Shown one piece after another: positions 17,891 to 26,743 of a stretch of DNA of 64,000 nt (position 1 is the stretch's first letter; every line of letters starts with the position of its first letter). The notes under the pieces are model-generated. The model was not told where the DNA came from, did no database searches, and saw only the letters and a list, made by a program, of their open reading frames with translations. Source of the stretch: Chromatiaceae bacterium. GTDB taxonomy: Bacteria; Pseudomonadota; Gammaproteobacteria; Chromatiales; Chromatiaceae. The position numbers and the translations under genes are program-made. Where the stretch lies: assembly GCA_024639005.1 (NCBI GenBank), contig JAHEJD010000154.1, positions 1-64,000 on the forward strand. Direction: 5' to 3'.

Positions 17891-20442
17891 TGGACGACGA
17901 TATTGATCAATTTGTTGGGCACGACAACGACCTTGCGCACGGTGAGACCCTCTGTGAAACGTCGGACGTTCTGATCCTCGAGTGCGGCCTGTTCGACCGC
18001 GTCTTGCGCGGCGTCAGTGGGTATTTCGATTGTGCCCCGCTTTTTGCCGTTCACCTGCACCACATAGGCTGTCGTGTCCGAGACCAGCGCCGACTCGTCC
18101 ACGACTGGCCAACCGGCGTGCTCAATATCCTCACCATAGCCGAGTTCCTGCCACAGCGTATGAGCGATGTGTGGCGCAATCGGCGACAGCAGGCGCAGCA
18201 TGATGCTGACCCCTTCGCGCCGCACCGCGGCTGCATCTGCCGAGTCGTCGAGTCGAGTGAGGATGTTGACCATGGTCATACAGGCGGAGACAACGGTGTT
18301 GTACTGCTGGCGCTCATAGTCGAACAGCGCCTTCTGCAGCGTGCCATGCAATTCACGTCGCGCGTCGGCGCAGTTGCTGTCCCCGCCCGGCCGGCTGGTG
18401 CCGCTGCCATCCTCCGCGAGTCGCAGACCCAAATTCCAGACGCGCTTGAGGAATCGATGGGCCCCCTCGACGCCCTCATCCGACCACTCGAGCGATTGAT
18501 CGGGCGGGGCGGTAAACATGGTATAGAGACGAACGGTATCCGCACCATAACGGTCGATCAATATCTGCGGATCGACGCCATTATTCTTCGATTTCGACAT
18601 CTTCTCGATGCCGCCGGGGGTGACCGGCTCGCCATCAGACTTGGCGATTGCGCGCACCGCCCGGCCCTTATCGTCGCGCTCGACCTCGATGTCCGCCGGA
18701 TTGAACCACTCTTTGGCACCGTCCGGCCCGCTTCGGTAATAGGTCTCGGCGACCACCATGCCCTGGGTCAACAGGCGGCTGAATGGCTCGTCGCACTCGA
18801 GCAGACCTTCGTCGCGCATGAGTTTGTTGAAGAATCGGGCGTACAGCAGGTGCAGGATGGCGTGTTCGATACCACCGACGTACTGGTCGACCGGCAGCCA
18901 GTAGTTCGCTCGTTGATCGAGCATGCTGCTGTCGGCATCCGGACAGCAATAGCGGGCGTAATACCAGCTGGACTCGAAAAAGGTGTCGAAGGTGTCCGTT
19001 TCTCGCTGGTCCCCATTGCCGAGGTCGTAAAAGGCCGGCATCTGCTTCAGCGGTGAACCCGAACCGTCGACCATGACGTCTTCGGGCAGGCGTACCGGAA
19101 GATCGCCGGCAGGCTCGACCGAGCCATCTGCCTTGTGTGTAACCGGGATCGGACAGCCCCAGTACCGCTGCCGCGATACTCCCCAGTCGCGCAGCCGAAA
19201 ATTGACTCGGCGCTCGCCCTTGTGGTGCTTCTCGAGCCACGCCGCGATGGCATCGAAGGCCGCGTCGGAACTCAGGCCATCGAACGGCGCTGAATTGGCG
19301 AGTACACCCTTGTCGACGAAGGCGGCCCGTTCGATACCGCATTCTTGACCCTCACCATCAAAAATCACCTGACGCTTCTCGATACCGCACTTGTCAGCGA
19401 ACTCCCAGTCGCGCTGATCATGCGCAGGGACTGCCATCACTGCACCGGTACCGTAGCCCATCAACACGAAGTTGGCCGCAAAGACAGGGACACGCTCTCC
19501 GCTCACCGGATGCAGTGCATAGATTCCGAGCGGCATGCCCCGCTTTTCCATTGTCTCGAGCTCGGCCTCACTGATGCCGCCACGGCGGCATTCGGCAATG
19601 AACTCGGCCAGCGCGGCATTCGTGACGGCGACGCGCAGTGCCAGCGGGTGCTCAGCGGCGACTGCTACATAGGTCACACCCATCAGCGTGTCGGGGCGGG
19701 TGGTATAGACCTCCAGCGTCTCACCGCTGCCCTCGATAGCGAACGTTATCTGCACGCCTGTAGAGCGGCCGATCCAGTTGCGCTGCATGGCCACAACCTG
19801 CTCGGGCCAGCCGGGCAGTCTGTCGAGGTCGTCGAGCAGCTCCTGTGCGTAATCCGTGATTCGGATGAACCATTGCTCGATGTCGCGCTTCTCGACCGGC
19901 GCGCCGGAGCGCCAACCTCTGCCTTCGATCACCTGCTCATTGGCCAGTACGGTCTGATCGACCGGATCCCAGTTGACCGTCGCGGTCTTGCGATAGGCCA
20001 GTCCCTTCTCGATCAGGCGGGTGAACAGCCATTGCTCCCAGCGGTAGTAGTCCGGGTCGCAGGTCGCCAGCTCGCGGTCCCAGTCGTAACCGAAGCCGAG
20101 GCGCTGCAATTGTCCCTTCATCTCAGCGATATTCGCGTAGGTCCACGCGGCGGGCGGGCGGCCGTGTTTGATCGCGGCATTCTCCGCCGGAAGGCCAAAG
20201 GCGTCCCAGCCCATTGGCTGGAGGACGTTTTTCCCCAACATCCGTTGATAGCGCGCGATCACGTCGCCGATGGTGTAGTTGCGCACATGCCCCATATGCA
20301 GCTTCCCGCTGGGGTATGGAAACATCGACAGACAGTAGAACTTCTCCTGAAGGGGATCCTCGATCGCCTTGAAGGAGGCATTTTCTTCCCAAAATTTCTG
20401 CGCCGAGTTCTCTATTTGTTCTGGTTTGTACTGCGGTTCCAT
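17887..20442 (-). CDS. leuS: Leucyl-tRNA synthetase
   Basis: An 851-residue class I aminoacyl-tRNA synthetase of the usual bacterial length. The HIGH-type motif occurs as [10 protein letters not shown] near residue 47, the KMSKS motif as [10 protein letters not shown] near residue 615, and a CP1 editing domain lies between them. The C-terminus carries the tRNA-binding region ([12 protein letters not shown]). It is first in leuS-lptE-holA. The 234-base gap to the divergent hemerythrin gene must carry promoters for both; no hexamer pair was convincing. Confidence 0.97.
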   Translation of the reverse strand: MEPQYKPEQIENSAQKFWEENASFKAIEDPLQEKFYCLSMFPYPSGKLHMGHVRNYTIGDVIARYQRMLGKNVLQPMGWDAFGLPAENAAIKHGRPPAAWTYANIAEMKGQLQRLGFGYDWDRELATCDPDYYRWEQWLFTRLIEKGLAYRKTATVNWDPVDQTVLANEQVIEGRGWRSGAPVEKRDIEQWFIRITDYAQELLDDLDRLPGWPEQVVAMQRNWIGRSTGVQITFAIEGSGETLEVYTTRPDTLMGVTYVAVAAEHPLALRVAVTNAALAEFIAECRRGGISEAELETMEKRGMPLGIYALHPVSGERVPVFAANFVLMGYGTGAVMAVPAHDQRDWEFADKCGIEKRQVIFDGEGQECGIERAAFVDKGVLANSAPFDGLSSDAAFDAIAAWLEKHHKGERRVNFRLRDWGVSRQRYWGCPIPVTHKADGSVEPAGDLPVRLPEDVMVDGSGSPLKQMPAFYDLGNGDQRETDTFDTFFESSWYYARYCCPDADSSMLDQRANYWLPVDQYVGGIEHAILHLLYARFFNKLMRDEGLLECDEPFSRLLTQGMVVAETYYRSGPDGAKEWFNPADIEVERDDKGRAVRAIAKSDGEPVTPGGIEKMSKSKNNGVDPQILIDRYGADTVRLYTMFTAPPDQSLEWSDEGVEGAHRFLKRVWNLGLRLAEDGSGTSRPGGDSNCADARRELHGTLQKALFDYERQQYNTVVSACMTMVNILTRLDDSADAAAVRREGVSIMLRLLSPIAPHIAHTLWQELGYGEDIEHAGWPVVDESALVSDTTAYVVQVNGKKRGTIEIPTDAAQDAVEQAALEDQNVRRFTEGLTVRKVVVVPNKLINIVVQ

Positions 20443-20676
20443 GTAGGGTCAGCTGTCGCCACGAAAAGATGATCGCGAGAGGATACCGCAGCGCGCATGG
20501 GCGCGCGATGTAGCAGTCGCCGCCCGAGACGGTCGCGGGCCTTTTTGCGCTGGATTAAAAACTCTGCAATTGACGTTTGCCCGTGAATCGCCTCGGGATT
20601 GATAGTACGCGAGGGGATTTCTATCGAGACTATTATTGTAACCGCCACGCAGCGGATGGATTAAGGAGACGACGCC

Positions 20677-21123
20677 ATGGTCAGTTACGAGAGCCTGCAC
20701 AAACAGAACCACAAGATCACCGAACTCACGAACATCCTGCAACACCTGCTCGGGGATCGCGTGCTGTGTGATTCGGAGGTTACCGCCAATCTTTTCTTCG
20801 ACTACGTAAACGCCGTGAAAGACCATATGGCGGTGACCGACAACGCCATGTACTCCAAGCTTCTCGGTTCCGGGGATCAGAAAATGAGCAATCTCGCCAA
20901 CCGTTTTCTCGGTGGCTCGCGCGAGATCAACCGTATCTTTTCTGCCTATCTCAAGCGCTGGTGCAAGATCAAGCGCAAAGAGCTGGTGATCAAGGAATAC
21001 GATGCGTTCATGCAAGATACTCAGGAGATGTTCGACATGGTTCTGGATCGCATTCAGAACGAAACCGAGCACCTTTATCCAGCGGTGCGCAAGCTGACGG
21101 GCGATGCCCGCGAGGTCGCCTAA
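20677..21123 (+). CDS. Hemerythrin-like (HHE domain) protein
   Basis: A 148-residue, predicted all-helical protein with spaced metal-ligand-like residues: His8 and His12 (LHKQNHK), His23, His50 (VKDHMAVTDNAMY) and the C-terminal NETEHLYPAV. This pattern fits the hemerythrin HHE cation-binding family, whose di-iron site senses or binds O2, NO or iron. The ATG follows TAAGGAGACGACGCC, a strong ribosome-binding site. It lies divergent from leuS and upstream of the YbeL-like gene, about 100 bases apart and on the same strand. A precise role cannot be given. Confidence 0.7.
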   Translation: MVSYESLHKQNHKITELTNILQHLLGDRVLCDSEVTANLFFDYVNAVKDHMAVTDNAMYSKLLGSGDQKMSNLANRFLGGSREINRIFSAYLKRWCKIKRKELVIKEYDAFMQDTQEMFDMVLDRIQNETEHLYPAVRKLTGDAREVA

Positions 21124-21222
21124 GGCCGCAAGGGTGGGCCGCCGGGCTGTGCCGCACCGGCCGTCTTGACAACAGCTGGAAGCAGCCTCGGTTCGTCGGT
21201 TTTCATTAGAGGAGCCACGATC

Positions 21223-21762
21223 ATGAACGAAGAGCCCAACAACGCTGTCGATCGCCTGGTCGCCGCCTATGAGTCGATGCTTGAACGCGTCCATGCCGCG
21301 GCTGACACCGCCGAGCAGAAATCCGTTCCGTGGCTGCGCGAGGCGTTGGCGAATGCGCGTGAAAAGGCGGTTGAACTCGAGGAGCTGACGCGCGAGGAGG
21401 CAGAAAAGGTATCGAGCTACGTCGAGCGCGATATCCAGGATGCAGCGAGCTACATCGCCGAGACTGGCCAGGAGTTTCGTGACTGGCTGAGCTTTGACTG
21501 GCAGTTGATGCAGAATCGTATGCTGGACATATTCGCGGGGATGGCAGACCAGACGAGTCTTGCACTGAAGGGCTTCGCCGAGCAGGCGCGCCAGGCGAGC
21601 CTTTATCGCACCGGCGAGATCACCGCGCCCGGCGTGCTCAAATGCACTGACTGTGGTGAAGAATTGCATTTCGAGACGACCGGACATATCCCGCCCTGCC
21701 CGAAGTGCCATGCCACCAGTTTCCAGCGCAAGTCAGGCAAACCGAAGGCCGAAAGCGACTAG
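21223..21762 (+). CDS. YbeL-like zinc-ribbon protein (DUF1451)
   Basis: A 179-residue protein with a long helical, acidic N-terminal part (about residues 5-125) and a C-terminal zinc ribbon CTDCGEEL...CPKCHATSFQR. Length and organisation match E. coli YbeL, which is also encoded next to leuS. Function is unknown. The ATG at 21223 is preceded by AGAGGAG and was preferred to an in-frame start at 21166. The TAG stop codon lies inside the left terminal inverted repeat of repeat copy 2, so the repeat has fixed the C-terminus of this gene. Confidence 0.85.
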   Translation: MNEEPNNAVDRLVAAYESMLERVHAAADTAEQKSVPWLREALANAREKAVELEELTREEAEKVSSYVERDIQDAASYIAETGQEFRDWLSFDWQLMQNRMLDIFAGMADQTSLALKGFAEQARQASLYRTGEITAPGVLKCTDCGEELHFETTGHIPPCPKCHATSFQRKSGKPKAESD

Positions 21763-21943
21763 TCTGCGTATCTCACCGTTTTTCGTAACGAGGTCGCCGA
21801 GACGCCGCTATGGCGGGGTGCACGGAGGGGAAGGCGGTAAAGGCGTAGTCGACACTACGTCGAACTGCCTGCAACGAGTACGCCCCGTCATAGCGAGAGT
21901 ATCGGGGGCCGCAGCAGGAAATCGGTGAGATATGCAGGGCTAG
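21759..21943. repeat. Dispersed repeat copy 2 (about 185 bp, terminal inverted repeats)
   Basis: Left end CTAGTCTGCGTATCTCACCG (21759-21778) and right end at 21923-21943 (CGGTGAGATATGCAGG then GCTAG) form imperfect inverted repeats. The interior is the reverse complement of copy 1 (6364-6545) with many substitutions but few indels, and keeps the central hairpin as CGTAG-TCGACA-CTACG. It fills the whole gap between the YbeL-like gene and the convergent spermidine-synthase-like gene and could act as a bidirectional terminator. No transposase is encoded. Confidence 0.8.
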
Positions 21944-21951
21944 CCCGATGC

Positions 21952-22716
21952 TCAAGGTGCCGCCGCGGCGGCGGCGAGCCGCGTCAATCGGGCGGCCAGA
22001 GACGCAAAGTCGATACCCCAGCGCCTGCCCTGTGCAACGAGCGCGTCGGATGAAGGTGTCTGCGGGGCGTGCGAGCGAAATGCCAGTACCAGCAGATTGT
22101 CGTGACCCGGATTGCTCAGCAGCAGGATATCCGATCCGAATGTCTGGCGAATCCGCAGCAGGGCCTCGCTGATCTTCATGGCGTCGTCGAAGAGCAGGTT
22201 GAGCGTCAAGGTGCCATGCGCACTTAGGTGATTGCGACAGCCCTCGAGGAAGGCGGCCTCTGTAATCCAGCGGGGGGTGGTCTGGTTCTCCTCGAGATCA
22301 ACCAGAATGTAGTCGTAGCGCCTGTTGCTGATCACGATGTGCTCACGGACATCGGCGATCTGCAGCTCCCAATTGCTGTCTGACGGCGGAAACTCGAAGT
22401 ACTCGCGTGCCAGGCGCGCTACTGTAACCGATAATTCGATCGCGTCTCCGTGGACCTCGGGTGCCCGCGCATGCAGCCAGCGCGCAATGGCGCCACCGCC
22501 ACAACCGGCCAGCAGGACGCGCTGCAGGGGGAGGCCGAACATCAGGTGCGCAAGCATCGCGCGGTTCACCGGGTTGGGCAGCACAGCCGAGTCGTGAATA
22601 TTGATCTCGGTCTGCAGAATGACGTCGTCGAACCATAGGCTGCGGCGATCGCCGTCTTCCCAGATCTCCAGATGCGTGTCGTCGTTTTCCTCGCGGTAGA
22701 TGCAGTGGCCGGACAT
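21952..22716 (-). CDS. Spermidine synthase-like methyltransferase-fold protein
   Basis: A 254-residue protein of the spermidine/spermine synthase superfamily. Motif I is VLLAGCGGGAIARWL, an acidic strand end follows as GDAIELS, and YDYILVDLEENQ replaces the usual YDVIxxD. The catalytic DxxD arrangement of true spermidine synthases is not obvious, so polyamine synthesis is not assured. The ATG at 22716 overlaps the mgtE stop by one base (TGATG), implying coupled translation. It ends in an Ala-rich tail and is followed by repeat copy 2. Confidence 0.75.
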   Translation of the reverse strand: MSGHCIYREENDDTHLEIWEDGDRRSLWFDDVILQTEINIHDSAVLPNPVNRAMLAHLMFGLPLQRVLLAGCGGGAIARWLHARAPEVHGDAIELSVTVARLAREYFEFPPSDSNWELQIADVREHIVISNRRYDYILVDLEENQTTPRWITEAAFLEGCRNHLSAHGTLTLNLLFDDAMKISEALLRIRQTFGSDILLLSNPGHDNLLVLAFRSHAPQTPSSDALVAQGRRWGIDFASLAARLTRLAAAAAAP

Positions 22717-24074
22717 CACACCAGGAACAGGCTGGCCAGCCCGAGAAAGGCGAAGAAGCCCACCACGTCGGTGACGGTCGTAAGCAACACAGACCCGGCG
22801 AGCGCCGGGTCGATGCCGACGCGCTCCAACAGCAGCGGCAGCACCGACCCGGTCACCGCAGCGAAAACCATGTTGATAGTGATGGCGGCGGCGATCAGCA
22901 CTGCGATCGCAGTGCTTTGGAACCAGGCCCCGGCGATCACCGCCACGACCACAGCCCATATCAGGCTGTTCAGACTGCCCACCGCCAGTTCCTTCAGCAG
23001 CAGGGCCCGGACGTTCTTGCTGCTTAGCTGTCCAAGCGCGATACCGCGGATCGCCAGGGTCAGGGTCTGGCTGCCGGCGATCCCGCCCATACTGGCAACG
23101 ATCGGCATCAGTACCGCCAGTGCGACGACCTTTGAAAGCGTCTCCTCGAACTGACCGATCACCCAAGAGGCGAGGAATGCGGTCGCCAGGTTGATGCCCA
23201 GCCAGAGCGCACGTCGGCGCGTGCTCGCCAACACCGGCGCGAACATATCCTCCTCTTCAGACAGGCCGGCGCGCCCCATGAACTGGTGCTCGCCCTCCTC
23301 TCGGATGACATCGATCACGTCGTCCACAGTGATACGTCCGAGCAGATGCCCCTCATCGTCGACGACTGGCGCGGACAAGATATCGTATGCCTCGAAGCGC
23401 CGCGCTACCTCGGTGGTCGGCAAGTCGGCCCGAATGGGCTGCATGTTCAGGCTCATCGCCTCGGCCACGGTGTCTTCCGGATTGCGGGACACCAGTTGCG
23501 ACAGACGCAGCACGCCGAGATAGCTGTCATCACGATTCACAACGAACAGCTTGTCGGTGTCGCTCGGCACGTTGTCACCGAGGCGTCGCAGATAGCGCAG
23601 CACGACATCCAGCGTGACCTCCGGGCGGACGGTGACGGTATCCAGATTCATCAGGCCGCCGGCAGTGTCTTCCGAATAGGAGAGCACGGCTTCGAGCCGT
23701 TTGCGTCGCTGGTCATCCAGGGCGTCCATCACCTCGGCCGTGATCGCCGAGGGCAACTGCTGGACCAGGTCGGCCAGATCGTCGAGGTCGAGGTTTGCAG
23801 TCGCCGCCAGCACCTCCGCGTTATCCATATGGCGGATCAGCGCAGCGCGCACCTCGTCGGTGACCAGCAGCAGAATCTGACCGTCCTGCTCTTCATCGAC
23901 CAAGTTCCAGATGATCTCGCGCTCACCCGCCGGCAGCGACTCCAGCATGTTCGCGATCTCTGCCGGAGCGAGACTGCGCAGCAGCCGGGTTGCCTCGCGC
24001 ACCGCGCCCGATGCGAGGATGTCCTGCAAACGTTGCAAGCGCGTTTCTTCGCTGCTTTCCGTTGGGGTGCTCAT
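22716..24074 (-). CDS. mgtE: Magnesium transporter MgtE
   Basis: A 452-residue Mg2+ channel of the usual length. Residues 1-130 form the helical N domain, about 135-260 the paired CBS domains (YLGVLRLSQLVSRNP, LLGRITVDDVIDVI), and about 285-452 five membrane helices including the GIAGSQTLTLAIRGIALGQ pore helix. Mg2+ binding to the cytoplasmic domains normally gates the channel. Repeat copy 3 begins four bases upstream of the ATG, so the 5' leader is made of repeat sequence and no separate Mg2+ riboswitch was recognised. Confidence 0.95.
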   Translation of the reverse strand: MSTPTESSEETRLQRLQDILASGAVREATRLLRSLAPAEIANMLESLPAGEREIIWNLVDEEQDGQILLLVTDEVRAALIRHMDNAEVLAATANLDLDDLADLVQQLPSAITAEVMDALDDQRRKRLEAVLSYSEDTAGGLMNLDTVTVRPEVTLDVVLRYLRRLGDNVPSDTDKLFVVNRDDSYLGVLRLSQLVSRNPEDTVAEAMSLNMQPIRADLPTTEVARRFEAYDILSAPVVDDEGHLLGRITVDDVIDVIREEGEHQFMGRAGLSEEEDMFAPVLASTRRRALWLGINLATAFLASWVIGQFEETLSKVVALAVLMPIVASMGGIAGSQTLTLAIRGIALGQLSSKNVRALLLKELAVGSLNSLIWAVVVAVIAGAWFQSTAIAVLIAAAITINMVFAAVTGSVLPLLLERVGIDPALAGSVLLTTVTDVVGFFAFLGLASLFLV

Positions 24075-24077
24075 AGC

Positions 24078-24228
24078 CTAGCCTGGAAATCTCACCGCTA
24101 GGACCGCAATAGGCCGGCGGCGAAAACAGGGTTTCATTGCTCGAAGTGGAGTCATGTGAATTCATACCGCTGCAAGTTCAAGCGCTTACCAGGCAGCCGT
24201 TGGCTGGCCGGTGAGATTTCCAGGCTAG
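24078..24228. repeat. Dispersed repeat copy 3 (151 bp, perfect 20-bp terminal inverted repeats)
   Basis: CTAGCCTGGAAATCTCACCG (24078-24097) and CGGTGAGATTTCCAGGCTAG (24209-24228) are perfect 20-bp inverted repeats. The ends belong to the same family as copies 1 and 2, but the interior is unrelated to theirs. It lies between ptsI (ending at 24328) and the mgtE start, abutting mgtE. No target duplication was recognised and no protein is encoded. The remaining 99 bases up to ptsI show nothing clear. Confidence 0.85.
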
Positions 24229-24327
24229 ACAGTGAATCAAATCGCCTGAATTCCAGCAGAGTTTAGCAGTCAGGCGTCGCGAAAGGCCCGCCGGCCTATG
24301 CAGATCAGGCCATCGGGGCGATCTCAA

Positions 24328-26055
24328 TCAATGCGCGCGATCAAGCTCTTCCAGCAGGCTCGTGGGGTCTATCGTCTCCAGGTTGTTCATCGCCCGATGA
24401 ACCGTCTCGGTCAGGCAGTTGACGTCGAGCTTGCGAATCTGTTGGTGCACATCAAGCAGTGCGGCAGGCTGCATGCTGAACTCGCGCAGACCCATCCCAA
24501 GCAACAGTGGCACGAAGCGCCCATCGCCGGCCATCTCACCGCACATACTGACCGGGATATCGGCGGCAATACCCGCCGCGATCACCTCGTGAATCAGCCG
24601 CAGTACTGCTGGATGCACCGGATCGTAGAGGTAGTTTACCTCGTCATCCACGCGATCTATCGCTAGGGTGTACTGGACCAGATCGTTGGTGCCGAGCGAC
24701 ATGAAATCGAGGCGCGTCGCGAATGCGCGCGCACTCAGGGCTGCCGCCGGGACCTCAATCATGCCGCCGATCGGAATCTGTGGATCATAGGCGATGCCGT
24801 CGGCTTCCAGATGTTGCATGGCCTGGCGAATGAGCCGCACAGCCTGCTCGATCTCCCAGACATTGGTCAGCATCGGCAGCATGATGCGCGTTCTACCGAA
24901 TGCCGAGGCGCGTAAAATGGCCCTTATCTGTGGATAAAACAGTTCCGGCTCCTTGAGGCACAAACGGATCGCGCGCAGCCCCAATGCCGGATTGCATGCA
25001 GCCGCACTCGTGGTGGCGGTGCCGGGTTGTTTGTCGGCGCCCAGGTCGAGGGTGCGAATTGTGACCGGTTGACCCTGCATGCCTTCCAGGACCGCGCGGT
25101 AGACGTCGAAGTGTTCCTCCTCGCTGGGTGGCCGATCTCGGTTCATGTACAGGAACTCTGTCCGGTACAGGCCGATACCCTGGGCGCCGTTGACCCGCGC
25201 GGTCTCTACATCCTCAACCAGTTCGATGTTGGCCAATAGCTGGATCAGCTCGCCGTCCTTCGTGATCGCTGGCTGAACACCGCGCCGGCGAAGCGCCGCA
25301 GTGCGCGATGCATCGGCCGCCTGACGCGCAGCGAAATGCGCCAGCACGTCCTCGTCACAGTCGGCCAGCACGATCCCGGTACTGGCGTCGAGCACCAAAG
25401 GTTCACCGTGCTGCAGGCAGCGGCTGGCCGCGCGTGCGCCCACCACGGCAGGGATGCCCAGGCTACGCGCCAGAATCGCGGTGTGCGACATCGGTCCGCC
25501 GTAATCGGTCGCGAAGCCGGCGACGTCATACTTTTTCATCATGATGATGTCGGCCGGGGTAAGGTCCTCGGCCAGCACGATCTGGTGACGCAGTTCCTCG
25601 AACTGTGACTGATGCTGTTCGAGCAGGATGCCGAGAATGCGGTTGACGACATGATCTAGATCATCGCGCCGCATGCGCAAATAGGAGTCCTCGATATCTT
25701 CGAATATCCGGACGAGTGCGTCACGATGCTGCTGCAGCGCCCATTCTGCACTGGTGCCCTCGGCGCGAATCATCTGAATCGGTCGCCCGGAGAGCGCCTT
25801 ATCCTGGAGCATCAGCAGATGGGTGTCGATGAACTCGCTGATCTCAGCCGGTGTGTCCGGCGGAATCTGCTCGCGCACACCCTGCAGCTGCAGGGCCGCG
25901 GTGCGCACCGCTGATTCGAAGCGTTCGATCTCGGTCTCGATCGCAGTCGCCGCCACCCAGCTGGGGGCCACGCACACCGGTCCGCGATTCAGCATGCAGG
26001 CATTGCCGATCGCCACACCGGTCCCGACACCGATGCCTGCGCACGCGATGGTCAC
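24328..26055 (-). CDS. ptsI: PTS phosphoenolpyruvate-protein phosphotransferase (enzyme I)
   Basis: A 575-residue enzyme I of standard length, without an N-terminal GAF domain, so it is not the PtsP type. The phosphorylated histidine is His191 in GGPMSHTAILARSLG. The PEP-binding C-terminal domain shows GLYRTEFLYMNRD, SLGTNDLVQYTLA and the catalytic Cys in SMCGEMAGDG. It starts with GTG, which overlaps the ptsH stop (GTGA). As no sugar-specific permease is encoded nearby, this PTS is probably regulatory, phosphorylating HPr and through it EIIA proteins. Confidence 0.95.
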   Translation of the reverse strand: MTIACAGIGVGTGVAIGNACMLNRGPVCVAPSWVAATAIETEIERFESAVRTAALQLQGVREQIPPDTPAEISEFIDTHLLMLQDKALSGRPIQMIRAEGTSAEWALQQHRDALVRIFEDIEDSYLRMRRDDLDHVVNRILGILLEQHQSQFEELRHQIVLAEDLTPADIIMMKKYDVAGFATDYGGPMSHTAILARSLGIPAVVGARAASRCLQHGEPLVLDASTGIVLADCDEDVLAHFAARQAADASRTAALRRRGVQPAITKDGELIQLLANIELVEDVETARVNGAQGIGLYRTEFLYMNRDRPPSEEEHFDVYRAVLEGMQGQPVTIRTLDLGADKQPGTATTSAAACNPALGLRAIRLCLKEPELFYPQIRAILRASAFGRTRIMLPMLTNVWEIEQAVRLIRQAMQHLEADGIAYDPQIPIGGMIEVPAAALSARAFATRLDFMSLGTNDLVQYTLAIDRVDDEVNYLYDPVHPAVLRLIHEVIAAGIAADIPVSMCGEMAGDGRFVPLLLGMGLREFSMQPAALLDVHQQIRKLDVNCLTETVHRAMNNLETIDPTSLLEELDRAH

Positions 26056-26321
26056 TCGCCTTCACCAAACTTGTCTTCGATCAGTTCGACCAGCGCCTTC
26101 ATGAGCTCTTCCTCACCCTCACCGTCCACCGTCAGCTGCAGCGCGGTACCCTTGCTGGCCGCCAGCATCATCACGCCCATGATGCTCTTGCCATTCACTC
26201 GCTGGCCCTGTTTTTCAAGCGTCACATCTGCGCCGAAGCCGCCGGCGAGCCCGACCAATTTCGCCGCCGCCCGTGCGTGCAGCCCAAGACGATTGACTAT
26301 CGTGATCTCGCGGGAGAGCAT
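26052..26321 (-). CDS. ptsH: Phosphocarrier protein HPr
   Basis: An 89-residue HPr with the phosphorylatable histidine in GLHARAAAK and the regulatory serine in NGKSIMGVMML. The latter is the target of HPr kinase, encoded four genes upstream in this cluster, so both His (by enzyme I) and Ser (by HprK) phosphorylation are expected. The start overlaps the preceding EIIA stop by one base and the stop overlaps the ptsI GTG by four. Confidence 0.97.
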   Translation of the reverse strand: MLSREITIVNRLGLHARAAAKLVGLAGGFGADVTLEKQGQRVNGKSIMGVMMLAASKGTALQLTVDGEGEEELMKALVELIEDKFGEGE

Positions 26322-26743
26322 CAGACCTGCTCTCGATTTCTTGTAATCGACTCCAGCGGACAGCTCATGATGCCGCGACTGCCACCCTCGGCGGCCTTGC
26401 TGGCAAGGGTATCCAGATCATCCTGCGGGTAGTTGAATACGCGAACGAGCATCGGTAGGTTTAGGCCGGAAAGCACAGTAGTACCGCGCTTATTGCACGC
26501 CATCTGCTGTGCAATATTGTGTGGCGTGGCGCCAAAAATATCGGTCAGTACCAACACGCCCGCGCCGCGGTCGAGAACCTTCAGCATGCTACACGCGCGC
26601 TCGTAGACTGGATCCAGCGGTGCATCCGGCGGCACTTCGAGGCACTTGATGGGCAGCGTGCTCTTCCCGACGATGCGACTGGCGATGTGCAACATGGCCG
26701 AGCCCACGCCCGGATGGGTGACCAACAGTACGCCGACGGTCAT
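26321..26743 (-). CDS. PTS EIIA component, mannose family
   Basis: A 140-residue single-domain EIIA of the mannose/fructose (EIIA-Man) fold. The expected phosphohistidine is His10 in VTHPGVG, and the DIFGATPHNIA segment is also characteristic. Only EIIA is present; EIIB, EIIC and EIID are missing, so it is probably a signalling end-point of the PTS and not a transport subunit. It overlaps the rapZ stop (ATGA) and the HPr start (TGATG). The same rapZ-EIIA-HPr-EI order is common in Betaproteobacteria and some Gammaproteobacteria. Confidence 0.92.
   Translation of the reverse strand: MTVGVLLVTHPGVGSAMLHIASRIVGKSTLPIKCLEVPPDAPLDPVYERACSMLKVLDRGAGVLVLTDIFGATPHNIAQQMACNKRGTTVLSGLNLPMLVRVFNYPQDDLDTLASKAAEGGSRGIMSCPLESITRNREQV

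Noticed and set aside
17734-19056. 440-residue plus-strand frame over leuS and lptE
   Set aside because: It is antisense to the leuS KMSKS-containing half; no ribosome-binding site or domain was seen.
20449-21711. 420-residue minus-strand frame over the hemerythrin-like and YbeL-like genes
   Set aside because: The two plus-strand genes have strong ribosome-binding sites and recognisable folds; the antisense frame has neither.
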